A stretch of DNA of 64,000 nucleotides, from assembly GCF_000219625.1 (NCBI RefSeq), contig NC_018208.1, forward strand, positions 434,001-498,000, read 5' to 3'. The stretch is from Zymoseptoria tritici IPO323. Its lineage: Eukaryota; Ascomycota; Dothideomycetes; Mycosphaerellales; Mycosphaerellaceae. A program made the translations under genes and the position numbers. The notes below the pieces were generated by a model. It saw only the letters and a program-made list of their open reading frames with translations, ran no database searches and was not told the origin of the DNA. Of the stretch, positions 23,658 through 33,673 are shown piece after piece (position 1 is the first letter of the stretch; every line of letters begins with the position of its first letter).

Positions 23658-23666
23658 ACCGGTCCG
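23658..23666. repeat. Left 9-bp target-site duplication
   Basis: ACCGGTCCG lies directly before the left inverted repeat and recurs at 30637-30645 directly after the right one. The two inverted repeats then align base for base from their outer ends. A 9-bp duplication is typical of Mutator-like elements. Confidence 0.75.
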
Positions 23667-23768
23667 GTGGGTGTAGCTGACCTCACAGCGCTAAAATCTC
23701 GGTAAATCCGCGCTAAACGCGGGTAACATCCGTACTTAGATGCAAAGATTTTTACTGTAAGCCGAGCT
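23667..23768 (+). repeat. Left terminal inverted repeat (102 bp)
   Basis: Contains CTGACCTCACAGCGCTAA near the end, then CGCGCTAAACG, and closes with ACTGTAAGCCGAGCT. All three blocks recur in the same order in the reverse complement of 30527-30636, with indels between them. The first few outer bases agree only partly. Confidence 0.85.
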
Positions 23769-23885
23769 TCCCGAGATCCTTACTGTTACATTAACATTAT
23801 TACCGACATCGCATATTCTATTACCTACATTGCAACATAGCGGCATAGCGTCCTTATAACCTATTTCTTGTCTCTCGAAACCTAT

Positions 23886-26800
23886 AGAACCCTGCGGCCT
23901 ATTAGGTTATCGAGTAACAACAAGCCGCGGCATTGCAAGACTTCGGCAGGCAGGTAGAAGGGGTCGCAAATGTAACTTGACGTCATAGCTAATGTTACCC
24001 TAGATATTATCTATAAGGTTACGCGCGACATTATGGCTAATTTCGATAAATAGGGACGTCGAATCCTATACTACCTCTCCGAACGTACACGTACCTTTGA
24101 GATTAAACATTACGTTCTAATTCCCGAATATCTAAGAACCGCACCGCATAGTATCGGCTATATTATCGATATACGAGCAATCCCGGAGATCCGACCAGCT
24201 ATAGACAAGATTATCCTAAAGGAGATCCAGGGCGCGGTATAGACATTATCGATAAGCTCGGCGATAGGGTTAGGGGTGACCTCACGGTTGATGCTATTGC
24301 TAACATCGCTAGATCTAATATACGAACAAGCGGATTAAAGGTCCGTATATGTCGACAAGCCCTTTCCTTAGAAACGCTCGTGTCCTTCGACTTATAAAAC
24401 AGTGCAGTAGTATTAAACACTGCGAGCATATCGTGCCAGAGGTTATTAATTGATTCTACTCGAATGTAGACGAGCAAGAGTAGATGTAGTACCGAGCTAT
24501 CCGTAACCGACAGGGTACTGCCGCACATAAGGCTATAGATAACCGCGCACGTGCTAACATCGAATTTACTGCGATTTACAACCGTTTTCAAAACTCCCGT
24601 GCATGTACGCCTTATCTAGCGACCTGCACGATGATTTTCCGATAGGATACAACACCGGTAAGATCATCCATACTGTCCCGGCTGATGTTATAGCTAAGCA
24701 CCTAGATGTCATCACAGAACGTTCTATCACAGAACGTTCTTAACTACTTTGGCGCTTCTATCCAGTGTATCTACTACGACTACCACACGGCACCTCTGCA
24801 TATGCATAAGTGGTTTGCGCCGAACGGTTACTTTAGTCTTAATCGATTCGACGAGCTCTTTAACAATCCTTATGCTGTTGCACCACCGGCAGACGAGTAC
24901 TATGCCTATAAGGGCAACTAGTGCCGGAGATTTACATGCGGTAAGCTTATTAACTAGGTTATCGATCACATTATGTGTGAGGACATCGCTGTTATTACTA
25001 ATAGCGTCACCTATAACAACACTGCCGACCTTAGTAGCGACCTCGCTAATAAGATTACAGGAAAGTATTATCCTACCGGTGTTAGCTAATTTGTTTAACA
25101 ACGAGTGCTATGTTAAGCAAAATTTATATAGCTAGTGCTACTCGACTTTAACAGAACTCTAACGATAATTCTCGTTGCGGAAGGGATATATAACTATCCT
25201 TTAAATGGCCCGAACAAGCTGCCTACGCAGATCCGGAACGAGATCTGGAACGTTTTGCTTAGGACAAGGGACCCAACCTTAATAACAAGTATAGCATCAT
25301 TAGCGAGATCATATGTAGCATTACAGCTGACATTATTAGACAAATTCAGAGTTAACCCTCTCGTAAAGGCGTAGATTAAGTTATATAATGTCGAAACACT
25401 AGAGGATGTTTATAATGCTTTGAACTGTAATAATATCGTAGGCAGTATAATCCGTAAGATAAAGGTCCTTATATAGCCGGGTAGCCGGTCGGTGCAAACC
25501 CTGCACCAGGTTTAGATGGCAGAGCAGGAAAAGCCAGCCGATAAGGTAAGATTAACCGTAATATTATGCATAACCTTATCCCCTAGCTTACTAGTAACCT
25601 TAGCAATACCTCCGCGACATCTGGTATAGCGATAACCTCGAGCAATAGATCGTTGTGTGCATGTTCGACGATTAAGCTTAGATCTGGGCTAGTTTGACCG
25701 CTTTCGAGATCGACATAACGTTTAAACGTCTCGAACATCGCATTACCTAAGATAACGAGGTGCTCTTTACATACGAAGGCGAAAGCAACTACAGTAAGAT
25801 AACCTATAGCCTTATACATAACCTCGGTAATAATGTCACCCGTAAGGTTACTAATTCTTTTCTAGTTTTCCCTCTTTGTCGCGTATATAGAAACTTCCGT
25901 AGGGACCAATTCTGGCGACGGCTATTCTATTATGTCTTCGATGTACTTGCCCGGGTCCTTGGTAAGGAGCGGATTTATTAGCGGCATATCCACGGCCGGG
26001 GCTTTGCATGTGTTAAGAGCGACTAGTCCGGAGAGCAACATTCAGGTAGGTAATGTTAAGGATACCCTCGCTAATAATCCTTTCTATAATCCTATCTATA
26101 ACCTTAGCCGTAAGCTTATCCTTTAGTACCGTCCTGACATAATAGTAGGACTTAGTTAATACCTCGAGGATATTAAACTCCCTAGTTAAAACCTCGCTGG
26201 AGACTAGCGAGAACATCTACGAGATGTTCTTATGATATGCCGTGTTCACTTCTTTCGCAATATCGACGAGAAGTTCGGCAAGAACCCAGCCCTTCGGGAA
26301 GCTGTTAGCTAGATAAAGTCACTTACGACAGCAGTAACATAGGAAGAGTATTAGGGATTAGTACATACTTTGTAGGGTAGGTAACGTTACTAATAGCCTT
26401 ACCGATAACCTCGTAGCTAACATTAAGCAGCACACCCGGATCCTAAAGTCGCAAATTGGGCACAGAACAAGGACAATAAGTACGTTGCGTGTAGTATCTC
26501 TAGCTACTTTACCCGTGTTCCGAGGGAGGTATAGCTTAGCGAACGCCCTAATACGAACTCTAATAAGCAATCGGGGTAGGTAGGCCAGTCCTTAGGGAAA
26601 GGTAACGTTATGCCTAATATCAGCGGTAATAACATGCGTAATCTTATACTAACTCCTTCCTAGGATGTAACCTCGTCCTTGCTTATAAGAATAGGAAGTT
26701 AATTAATGCTCGGGCTGTTAGCTAATGGGGAGGGCGAGCTAAGTATGGACAATAGACGTACTAAAAGGATCCCTCGGCACAGAAGCGGGTAGAGAAAAAC

Positions 26801-27517
26801 CTACGACGTCTTGGTAAGGTTATCGCTAATATTAAGGGTAACAACATTGCTAATATAGCCAGCGTTAAAACGCGAAAAGAAGTAGGAACAAGAGCAGGCC
26901 GAACGTCGTCGCCTTCGAGACGCCGTACGGAGGAACGGTAGTAATAACGACGATGACGACAGCGGCGATAATACGGACGACCGTGCAGAACAACAACATA
27001 CGCGGGCGCAACGACGAAGAGACAACCCTGAAGTTGGACATCCAGATGATATCAGCGATAATAACAGCGGTGATAATATGGATAACCCCCTACCCCCTAA
27101 TCCTAATAATGTAGCTATAAGGTGGTTAGAGAATGTTCAAAACAGTTCGCGAGTCTATAAAGAGGGCCGTAGACGGGGTCGTTCGCGGGGTCGTGGACGA
27201 GGGAAAGCATCGAGCGCGAGCTCATTACGGACACTATAGTCGACACTACAGTCTAGTCGGACATTAGTATCGATTCCTTCGGCTTCTACAAGGCAGACTC
27301 CTACCTCTATCGGCCCTAATCCTCCCCAACTAAGGTATGTTGTTACCGGTAATATTACGGATGTTACTATAGCTAACATTAGGTCTCTAGCACTTCTGCA
27401 GACACCGAATATAGGGACAACATGCTAGCTTATGAGCGTGTACGTAATGCGGTAAATGAATCGCGGATTCGGGTACTTCTAGAAGGAGGGCCAGATCTAG
27501 GACTACTGCGTCCATAA
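23886..27517 (+). pseudogene. Mutator-like (MULE) transposase, intron-dense, with RIP-type stops
   Basis: Exons read in one continuous frame when these introns are removed: 23972-24053, 24237-24312, 24658-24705, 24941-25060, 25289-25339, 25546-25603, 25794-25865, 26046-26145, 26377-26430, 26602-26663, 26814-26862, 27335-27390. The frame upstream of 23972 looks coding but the start is not resolved. MULE signatures in order: an N-terminal block with GPNKLPTQIRNEIWNVLL (about 25202-25258); the core FEIDITFKRLEHR, whose Asp (codon 25712-25714) is the probable first catalytic residue; RHIHGRGF (about 25982); MICRVHFFRNIDEKFG (about 26230); VANWAQNK and RPNTN (26447-26567). A basic, Arg/Gly-rich tail follows. 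About thirty in-frame stops are TAA or TAG (one TGA), as if Gln codons had been mutated. Confidence 0.78.
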
Positions 27518-30102
27518 TGTTATCTATAGCAACATAGATGACATTATCGTTAAGATTACCCGCGATGTTAGACTCCTTGGTCCGGTTCCCCTTTCCTATG
27601 TCGACCGATAGGGTTAGGGTTATTAGGGATAAAAACGCTATTCTAGTTAACATTGCAGTATAAGAGCTATTTATTATATATGTCGAGCGATATATCTAGT
27701 ATATTAATAGCTTTATAGTATATAAACGCTACTCTAGTATATATAATAATAGATTAGGCTATAAGCGTAGTTTAAGCATTATTTAACGTCTACGAGATAG
27801 ATATACTAGATTAACGCGTATATAGTATATATATAAGCACTATCCTAGTATATATTAGGCTACGAGCGTAGTTTAGGGACTATATACCGTTATATATAAA
27901 CGCTATCCTAGTATATATAATATGTTAGGCTATACGCTTAGTTTTAAGACTATTTATCGTCTACGAGATAGATATACTAGACTAACGCGTATATAACTAT
28001 ATGTATACACGCGACCCTAATATATAATAGGCTACGAGCTAGCTTAATAAGTATCTCTCGTCTATAAGATAGACATACTAGATTAACCCGCATATAGTAG
28101 TATATATATAAACACTATTCTGTTATTTATTAGGCTACGAGCATAGTTTAATAACTATTATCTATATATATATAATAGATATAGATAATTAACGCGTATA
28201 GAGCATATATATAAACGCTATTCTAGTATATATCGCGGTCTAAGAGCTATTAGTTATATATGTCGAGCGATTATAAGAAGAAGGATAACATGATGTTATT
28301 CGCGACCCTATAGCTGACATCATCGCTGATACTACGGATCTATATTTATTATGAACTAACCTTCGAAGATAAAGACAGAGATGAGTTGATTACTTAACAT
28401 CAGGGGTGAGGTTATAGACGATCTTATCGTATAATTGGATTCGGGCGCTGCGTGCCGGGGTATAATAAAACTGTAGACTCCTCCTGCGCTATACGCTCGC
28501 TTATAAGGTTATTCGTAAGGTTATGCTTGACCTTATTAGACACCCTAATTAATCTAGTCCCTTAGCTTCGGACTATCTAAGAACAAGTCCTAGCCTAGGC
28601 ACTCCTTAATTTCGAAGCATTCGGCTGTAATAAGGTTAGCGATAATATTACGGAGGATAATATAGATAACTTTACTATTCCTAAGATCCTTGCAGATCGC
28701 GCACGGGAAGGCCTTGTTCCAGATGGTCTTGCAGTGCGCTATAGCCTTAGAGTATTTCACCTTTAATAAGGTTAGTAATAAGATTACTAGTAATATTAGT
28801 AATAAACTTACGTCTCCCTTCCTGTGAATAACCTCTCCTTCCTTGTTGCCCCTCTTCTTCTTCGACTTAACATTACCCTTATACATAGGGAATCCAGGCC
28901 TGTCATAAGGTCAGCTATAATATTATCCGTAGTGTTAGGTGTAATGTACTTAGATCCTATAATTTCCGCTGGCGTGCGCGCTAATTTGCTACTAGTTCTT
29001 AGATGTCCAAAGGGGTTTTTATCTCTGCAATAATGTTAGCTATAAGATTACTTATAAGCTTATAGATAACATACTGCTCGACAGTCTGCTCTTCCGGCGT
29101 TTTATTAACATCTTCCTCCCGGCCGCGTTTCTTCAGAGTAGTAGGGCTGTAATAAGGTTAGCGATAATGTTAGGCGTAGGATTAGGTGTTATACACTATA
29201 CTAACAAGATTACTAGGCTTGCCGCTAGCCTTCTCTGTAGCTTCGAAGATCCGGCGGTATTAGGCTAGGCGATAAGGTTAGGAAATAGTCGGCGGTAAGG
29301 TTATAGATGATATTACCCTTAGTCTTAGCGATAACCTTAGACGAGTAGCTACGATCTCCACCCTTCTTGTACTCTCCATCTCTGCCTTCGCCTTAACTAG
29401 AAACTCGGATTCGATGCTAGTAATAAGGTTAGCTATAACATTAGGTGTGACATTAAGTGAAATTAATTTCTTACTACTCCCCTTACGTGCTGCTTAAGGT
29501 TAATAAAGGATGTGGAGCGATCCTAAGAGGGTAAGGTTAGCGGTAATGTTACGGATAAGGTGATTAATAAGCTCACGTTGCACAGTCTCGCCTTATCCCA
29601 GCCCTCTAACTTATACGGGAGAATCGACTTAAATCTATCCTTATCGTCCGAGCTAGAATCCTCCTCTAGTCTAACTATAATAAGGTTAGTAGTAATGTTA
29701 GGGATAATATTAAGTAGAATAATATTCCCTACTTATTTCTGCTACGTGATATAGAACCGGTAGTGTAGGGTTTTTCGCGTCCCTTAAGGTAGATAAGAAC
29801 GCCTCCTTAGTGTACCTAATAATGTTAGCGCTAACCTTATAGCTAATATTAGTCTCTTACATACTTCTACTTCTTCGGCATTAGACAGATTACCCAACCC
29901 TTCGGCACGATTATATGCTAATGTTTATCCTGCCTAGAAGGTTAGCTATAAGCTTAGCGCTAAGGTTATAGATAATAGTATACTAGCTCGAAACTCTTGC
30001 CTCTGAACTCTAATCTATTGTTATATGCCTTAACTATCTTCTTGTAGTATTTCTACATAAGGTTAGCGATAACCTTATGCATAATGTCCTATGTGTCCTT
30101 AC
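23972..30102. repeat. Family of at least 24 short introns sharing a 12-nt periodic sequence
   Basis: Introns lie on both strands of the transposon, 12 per gene, 48-120 nt long. Most carry two to four units of TAAnnTTAnnnn and end in the form GCTAAC-n-TTA-n-AG. Because TAAnnTTA reads the same on both strands, the pattern looks alike in both genes. In the - strand gene they occur about every 106-155 nt. Host genes in this window do not show this pattern inside their introns. Confidence 0.8.
27661..28275. repeat. AT-rich satellite between the convergent transposon genes
   Basis: The landmark TAGGCTA..CG..TAGTTTAA-like sequence begins at 27755, 27856, 27926, 28028 and 28131, spaced 101, 70, 102 and 103 bp. 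Other shared blocks are TATAAACGCTATTCTAGTAT and TACGAGATAGATATACTAGA. Both ends of the array carry the same sequence, TAAGAGCTATT..TTATATATGTCGAGCGAT, at about 27661 and 28241. Units are degenerate. There is no coding potential. Confidence 0.85.
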
Positions 30103-30150
30103 CTGTTCCGTTAAAGCTAAAGTTTAAGACAACGGTCTCTCTTTCGCCAT
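28590..30150 (-). pseudogene. Transposon accessory gene, 13 exons, unknown basic protein
   Basis: Exons: 30150-30103, 30052-29984, 29929-29861, 29805-29733, 29674-29577, 29522-29475, 29416-29336, 29264-29206, 29146-29075, 29024-28950, 28899-28812, 28760-28676, 28624-28590. They sum to exactly 900 nt, 300 codons, in one frame. Introns are 50-71 nt. Four in-frame stops remain, all TAA or TAG. The protein is Lys/Arg-rich. An N-terminal part has IIVPKGWVICLMPKK and LPYKLEGWDKARLC. The C-terminus has CKTIWNKAFPCAICKDL and ECFEIKECL, six cysteines with a CxxC that could bind zinc. I do not recognise the family. The stop at 28590 is a TAG and may itself be a mutated Gln: a further intron-like gap at about 28505-28548 would let the frame run on to about 28395. 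Confidence 0.68.
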
Positions 30151-30526
30151 CTTGTTATATAGGAATTCGGATTAGTAAGGTAAGCGGTAAGGTAAGCGGT
30201 AAGGTCGCGGGTAAGGTCGCGGGTAAGGTAATAGGGTCCTTGAAACTCTCGATTCTTAATAATGCTATTAAGATGTTAGCATTCCTATAAGGTTAATCGT
30301 AATGTTAGGGATAACATACCTATTAACTACCTATAGGGGTAGGTAGTAAGGTAGATAGTAAGACAGTAGAAGGAACGGTAGAAGAAGGTAAGAGCGAACT
30401 TCTCGAATCCGCGCTAGTAGTCTTGGCATGCTGCAGAATACGCACTAGTTTGATATATTCGCAGTAAATCCCAGCGCCTGACCTTATCGATAACCTTAAG
30501 GGATCGATTTTCTAGCTACCCCGCAG

Positions 30527-30636
30527 AGCTCGGCTTACAGTTCCGCTTCCGGCATGTGAGTTCCGCTTTTGGCATGTAAGCCGAAGTTTAGCGCTGTGAG
30601 CCGAGAGATTAGCGCTGTGAGGTCAGCAGGGCCCTG
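30527..30636 (-). repeat. Right terminal inverted repeat (110 bp)
   Basis: Reverse complement of the left end in three blocks. It also contains internal duplications: AGCGCTGTGAG twice (30591 and 30611 region) and a 20-bp unit beginning TTCCGCTT twice (30541-30580). Confidence 0.85.
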
Positions 30637-30645
30637 ACCGGTCCG
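30637..30645. repeat. Right 9-bp target-site duplication
   Basis: ACCGGTCCG, identical to 23658-23666. Confidence 0.75.
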
Positions 30646-31483
30646 CGCGTATACAGGGAGATGGGCGTCGAGAATACGAACGCGCCGATCCATGACAAGG
30701 AGGGAGCGGCGCAGCAAGTGGTATGCTGGCAGTCCTAGCGTCGAACGTAATTGAGATGCACAATGCTTGACTCCAACGACATCCTTCGAGGGTGAAACCC
30801 GGGTAGAAGGGGCCACGTCACCGCATATACGTACGGCAAGTGAGGTTCGATATTGCCGCGATATGCGGAGTACAGCTGGCGCCGAAGCTTTGGCAATCGC
30901 CGACCTGAAATGCTTGTTATCATCTGCTCTATGCAATTGGTCGAGCATGGCGATGGTCTGAAGGATCTCGAAGGCAGATGGCACGGCGGTTGTACAAACT
31001 GATGGTTTGGGTGAGTTGGGAGTTTGCTGCGTGACGAGCTGACGATCCTAAGGTAGCGGGTGGGTGCTTAGTAAGCTTCCAGCTCGCGCCTCGCCCGAAT
31101 AGATCGAAGTCTTTGATGACCACACTTCCACCGACTGCAACTTCAACATACTGCCATACCATATTGGATCAGCACGAGCAGATGTCGTCGATGTTTCTCG
31201 CAAATCGGTTCGGATTCTGCGCGCAGGCTTCCCCCTTCTCATGTCCGGAGAATGGAAAGCATTGGTGTGTATTTGGAAGCGCTGAACGAGCTCCGGAAGG
31301 ACTGTGCATCGTAGCACTCCACTGCTCATCACTATTGGATGCTTTCTGCCTGGCTGCATCCAGTAAACTTCATGACGGTATGACAAGGCGACGAAGACGG
31401 TCGCGATACCTTGTGCCAGCAGGCCCAATTAGGCATCATGGTGCCATTCATTCCGACCATGCACCTGTGCATCGCCCAGGACA
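30646..31483. other. Region right of the transposon, 0.84 kb, no supported gene
   Basis: Downstream of the secreted-protein gene. A minus-strand frame starting at 30984 runs leftwards through the target site into the transposon end; it has no recognised domain. It could be a gene cut by the insertion, but I do not call it. Confidence 0.4.
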
Positions 31484-32596
31484 CTAGCACTGGAAAGGAA
31501 TGAAGGCGAGATAGTTGGTGAACGGCTCTCCCTGCCCAGCACAAGTCTCGTCGGCACTGAGACGCCAGACTTTGTCGCCATTGCCCAAGATTTCCAGACA
31601 ATTGTGAACCCGGCTTCCCTGCTGACAGTCCATCACGCAGGTACTGTCCTTCTGCAGCGCAATGCTGCAAGTTGGGTTCGAGTATCCCGCTGGCTTTTGT
31701 GCCGCCTCGCTGTAGAACACCCTGTTCGATGTCCCGTTGTCGGGAACCGTGGCCAACACTGTGCCATAGCCGCAGCCTCGTGTGTAAAGCTCATTGGTCT
31801 CCGTCAGGGAGAAAATTCGGTTCCTCGAGCTGTACAAGGCGTACTGAGTCAGTGGATCTGCGGGAGCGCGAAAGTCGACATCAGGCAGGCCGGCGGAACC
31901 CTCGCCGGATGGAGTGTCCTCTGTGATGGCGACGAGACCGAAAGCGCCTACGACTTGTCAGCGACGGTATACAACACCTCTTTTACCGCAGTTCGTAACT
32001 CACCTGGCGTCTGCAATGGGGCGACCTTGGTGAGAGTGCTCGTGACCAGTCCACTAGTGATGGTCGATGTCGAAGTGGCGACCTTCGTCGTCCGAGTCGT
32101 CGAAGTCGAAGCCTGGATTGAGAAGCATTTGCAAGCAGAGGAGAGCTCAGGTCCTGGCTTGTAGCTGTTGAGGCAGCCGGGCTTTGGCTGGGACTTGCGG
32201 ACGTCACGTTTCCTGCCATCTGGCACTGCCGTAGGCTGTACGCAGAATGGAGTCGAGGTGGTGGTCGTGGTGGCTGCTGAGCTGAGCACGCATCCGTCTA
32301 GGAGCCGCAGTCGATGGAGACTTACTGGTTTTTGCAACGGTGATGGTCGTGATGGTGCTGATTGTTCTGTTTTGGCAGTGTCAGTTGTCCGATGACGGAA
32401 CATGGCGCAATGGAACTCACGAAGTCAACACCGCTGTTTTCGGCTTGATCGACAGGTAACTCGAGCAGAACGCCGTCACCGCCTTTTGACTACCGCCTGC
32501 TGTGATAGCATTCCTGAGCCGTGGGCACTGTACTGGAGTGTTGGATTGATACGCATCTGCAACTGCAAGCAACGCAAGAGCAACGAACGACTTCAT
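31484..32596 (-). CDS. Secreted Ser/Thr-rich, cysteine-containing surface protein
   Basis: Four exons: 32596-32421, 32366-32326, 32276-32004 and 31947-31484. Introns are 54, 49 and 56 nt with CTGAC or similar branch sites, and the protein is 317 aa. Residues 1-15 (MKSFVALALLAVADA) are a signal peptide. A short cysteine-containing N-terminal domain (QCPRLRNAITAGGSQK) follows, then a Thr-rich linker encoded across exons 2 and 3, a basic RKRDVR site that may be cut by a Kex2-type protease, and a CLNSY..SSACKCFSI motif seen in fungal cell-wall-like proteins. The C-terminal domain (about 170-317) has eight cysteines and DPLTQYALYSS. Likely secreted or wall-associated. No enzyme motif was recognised. 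Confidence 0.75.
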
Positions 32597-33673
32597 GATG
32601 GGAGATGTGCGAATGTGCGGAATGAAAGCAGAGCGAACGAACTTGACCCGCGAGAGGACCATTCTTTTATGGACTCTCGTCTGAACACGAACGCCATGGT
32701 CTGGATTCATGAAGCCAACGCGCCACCAAATCTGTCTAGCCGCAAAGCATGGCTCTAGAACAGCCACCCGTCCACTAATCCACTTGCCAAGGTAAGAGAA
32801 AAATGAGAACGATGGTTCCATGGCACCACATTCACGAACAGACTTCGACAAGCTGATCGCCCGGGAGCCTGCAGCCTCGAGGAATCGGATTGATGTGCGG
32901 CTTGTCGCGAGAAGTGCGGGCGTTGGCATAGACATGCATGTCGACCGACAGCAATTGCCGTTTTGGGACGCCTTCCGGAAGAGGCATTGGTAGCGCCGGG
33001 CACCGGTCAGGCTTATTCCGCTTCGCGGTCTGGACAGTTCGCCAATACACTACATCCTCAGTGCCTTGTGAAGGAATGTCTGAACCTATTGCCAAAAACC
33101 TTGGGCTTCTCTTGGCCGAGATGAAAGCATGCTCACATTGGCACAAGCGGGACCTCATCATATGTACGATTCCGCCGACAATGAGTATACGCGGAGTGCT
33201 TCCAGGCCGATTGCAATCATCTTTGCTATGCCGAAGTCATCGCGCACGATGCTTGACGATGAGCTGCGTTGAGTTCCCGAGGACCTGACAGACTTTCCTC
33301 ATAGGCAAGTGTGAAGAGTGACTGTGAGCTGGCAGTCATCGTTGACGATATCATATGCAGTCAAGGTGAAGCATCAGTATCATGAGAGCTGTTCACGGGC
33401 AGTCATGGGATCACTATCAGGAGTCATCACTCCCGTCCCACATGCGTCTGATCAGCATCCCGGCGGGACCCATAAAGGTCGTTGCAAACTTGCTCTTCCG
33501 CCCGGTTTCGAACAACAACTTCAACACGTCTGCAATCAACACCCACACGGATCAACTTCGACTATCAACTCCATCTCCACATTCGGCACCATCGGCATTC
33601 ACATTGCACACACATCCACACCACCTCCGGAGCACGAGCAGTCATACCCACGGGCTTCGATCGATCACACAGG
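32597..33673. other. Divergent intergenic region, 1.08 kb
   Basis: Upstream regions of the secreted-protein gene (-) and the 2EXR-like gene (+). CA-rich leader sequence lies at about 33540-33670. No gene supported. Confidence 0.5.

Larger units (their letters stand above)
23667..30636. mobile_element. MULE-type DNA transposon, 6,970 bp, RIP-mutated, intron-dense
   Basis: Bounded by inverted repeats of 102 bp (left) and 110 bp (right) and by a 9-bp direct duplication. Composition drops sharply in GC, and TpA is abundant, compared with both flanks. Inside lie a + strand Mutator-like transposase (about 23886-27517), an AT-rich satellite (27661-28275) and a - strand gene of unknown function (28590-30150). 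Both genes are interrupted every 35-250 nt by short introns that share a 12-nt periodic sequence. In-frame stops in both genes are nearly all TAA or TAG, so the copy is probably dead. In end structure it resembles the fungal Hop element of Fusarium, known to have about 99-bp repeats and a MULE transposase, but it is twice as long. Confidence 0.82.

Noticed and set aside
23667..23681. Tc1/mariner or hAT ends
   Set aside because: No TA dinucleotide or 8-bp duplication fits both sides; a 9-bp duplication with aligned ends fits better.
30177..30236. Coding tandem repeat (Lys-Val-Ser-Gly-like units) on the + strand
   Set aside because: Five 12-nt units give an open + strand frame, but they belong to the same 12-nt family as the introns and lie just upstream of the - strand gene's start, so a coding role on + is unlikely.
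28620..30320. CRISPR-like regularly spaced repeats
   Set aside because: The spacing is regular (106-155 nt), but the repeats are degenerate, the genome is fungal, and the sequence between them reads as exons in one frame.
23667..30636. LTR retrotransposon
   Set aside because: The ends are inverted, not direct, and neither reverse transcriptase nor integrase motifs were found; the core matches a MULE transposase.
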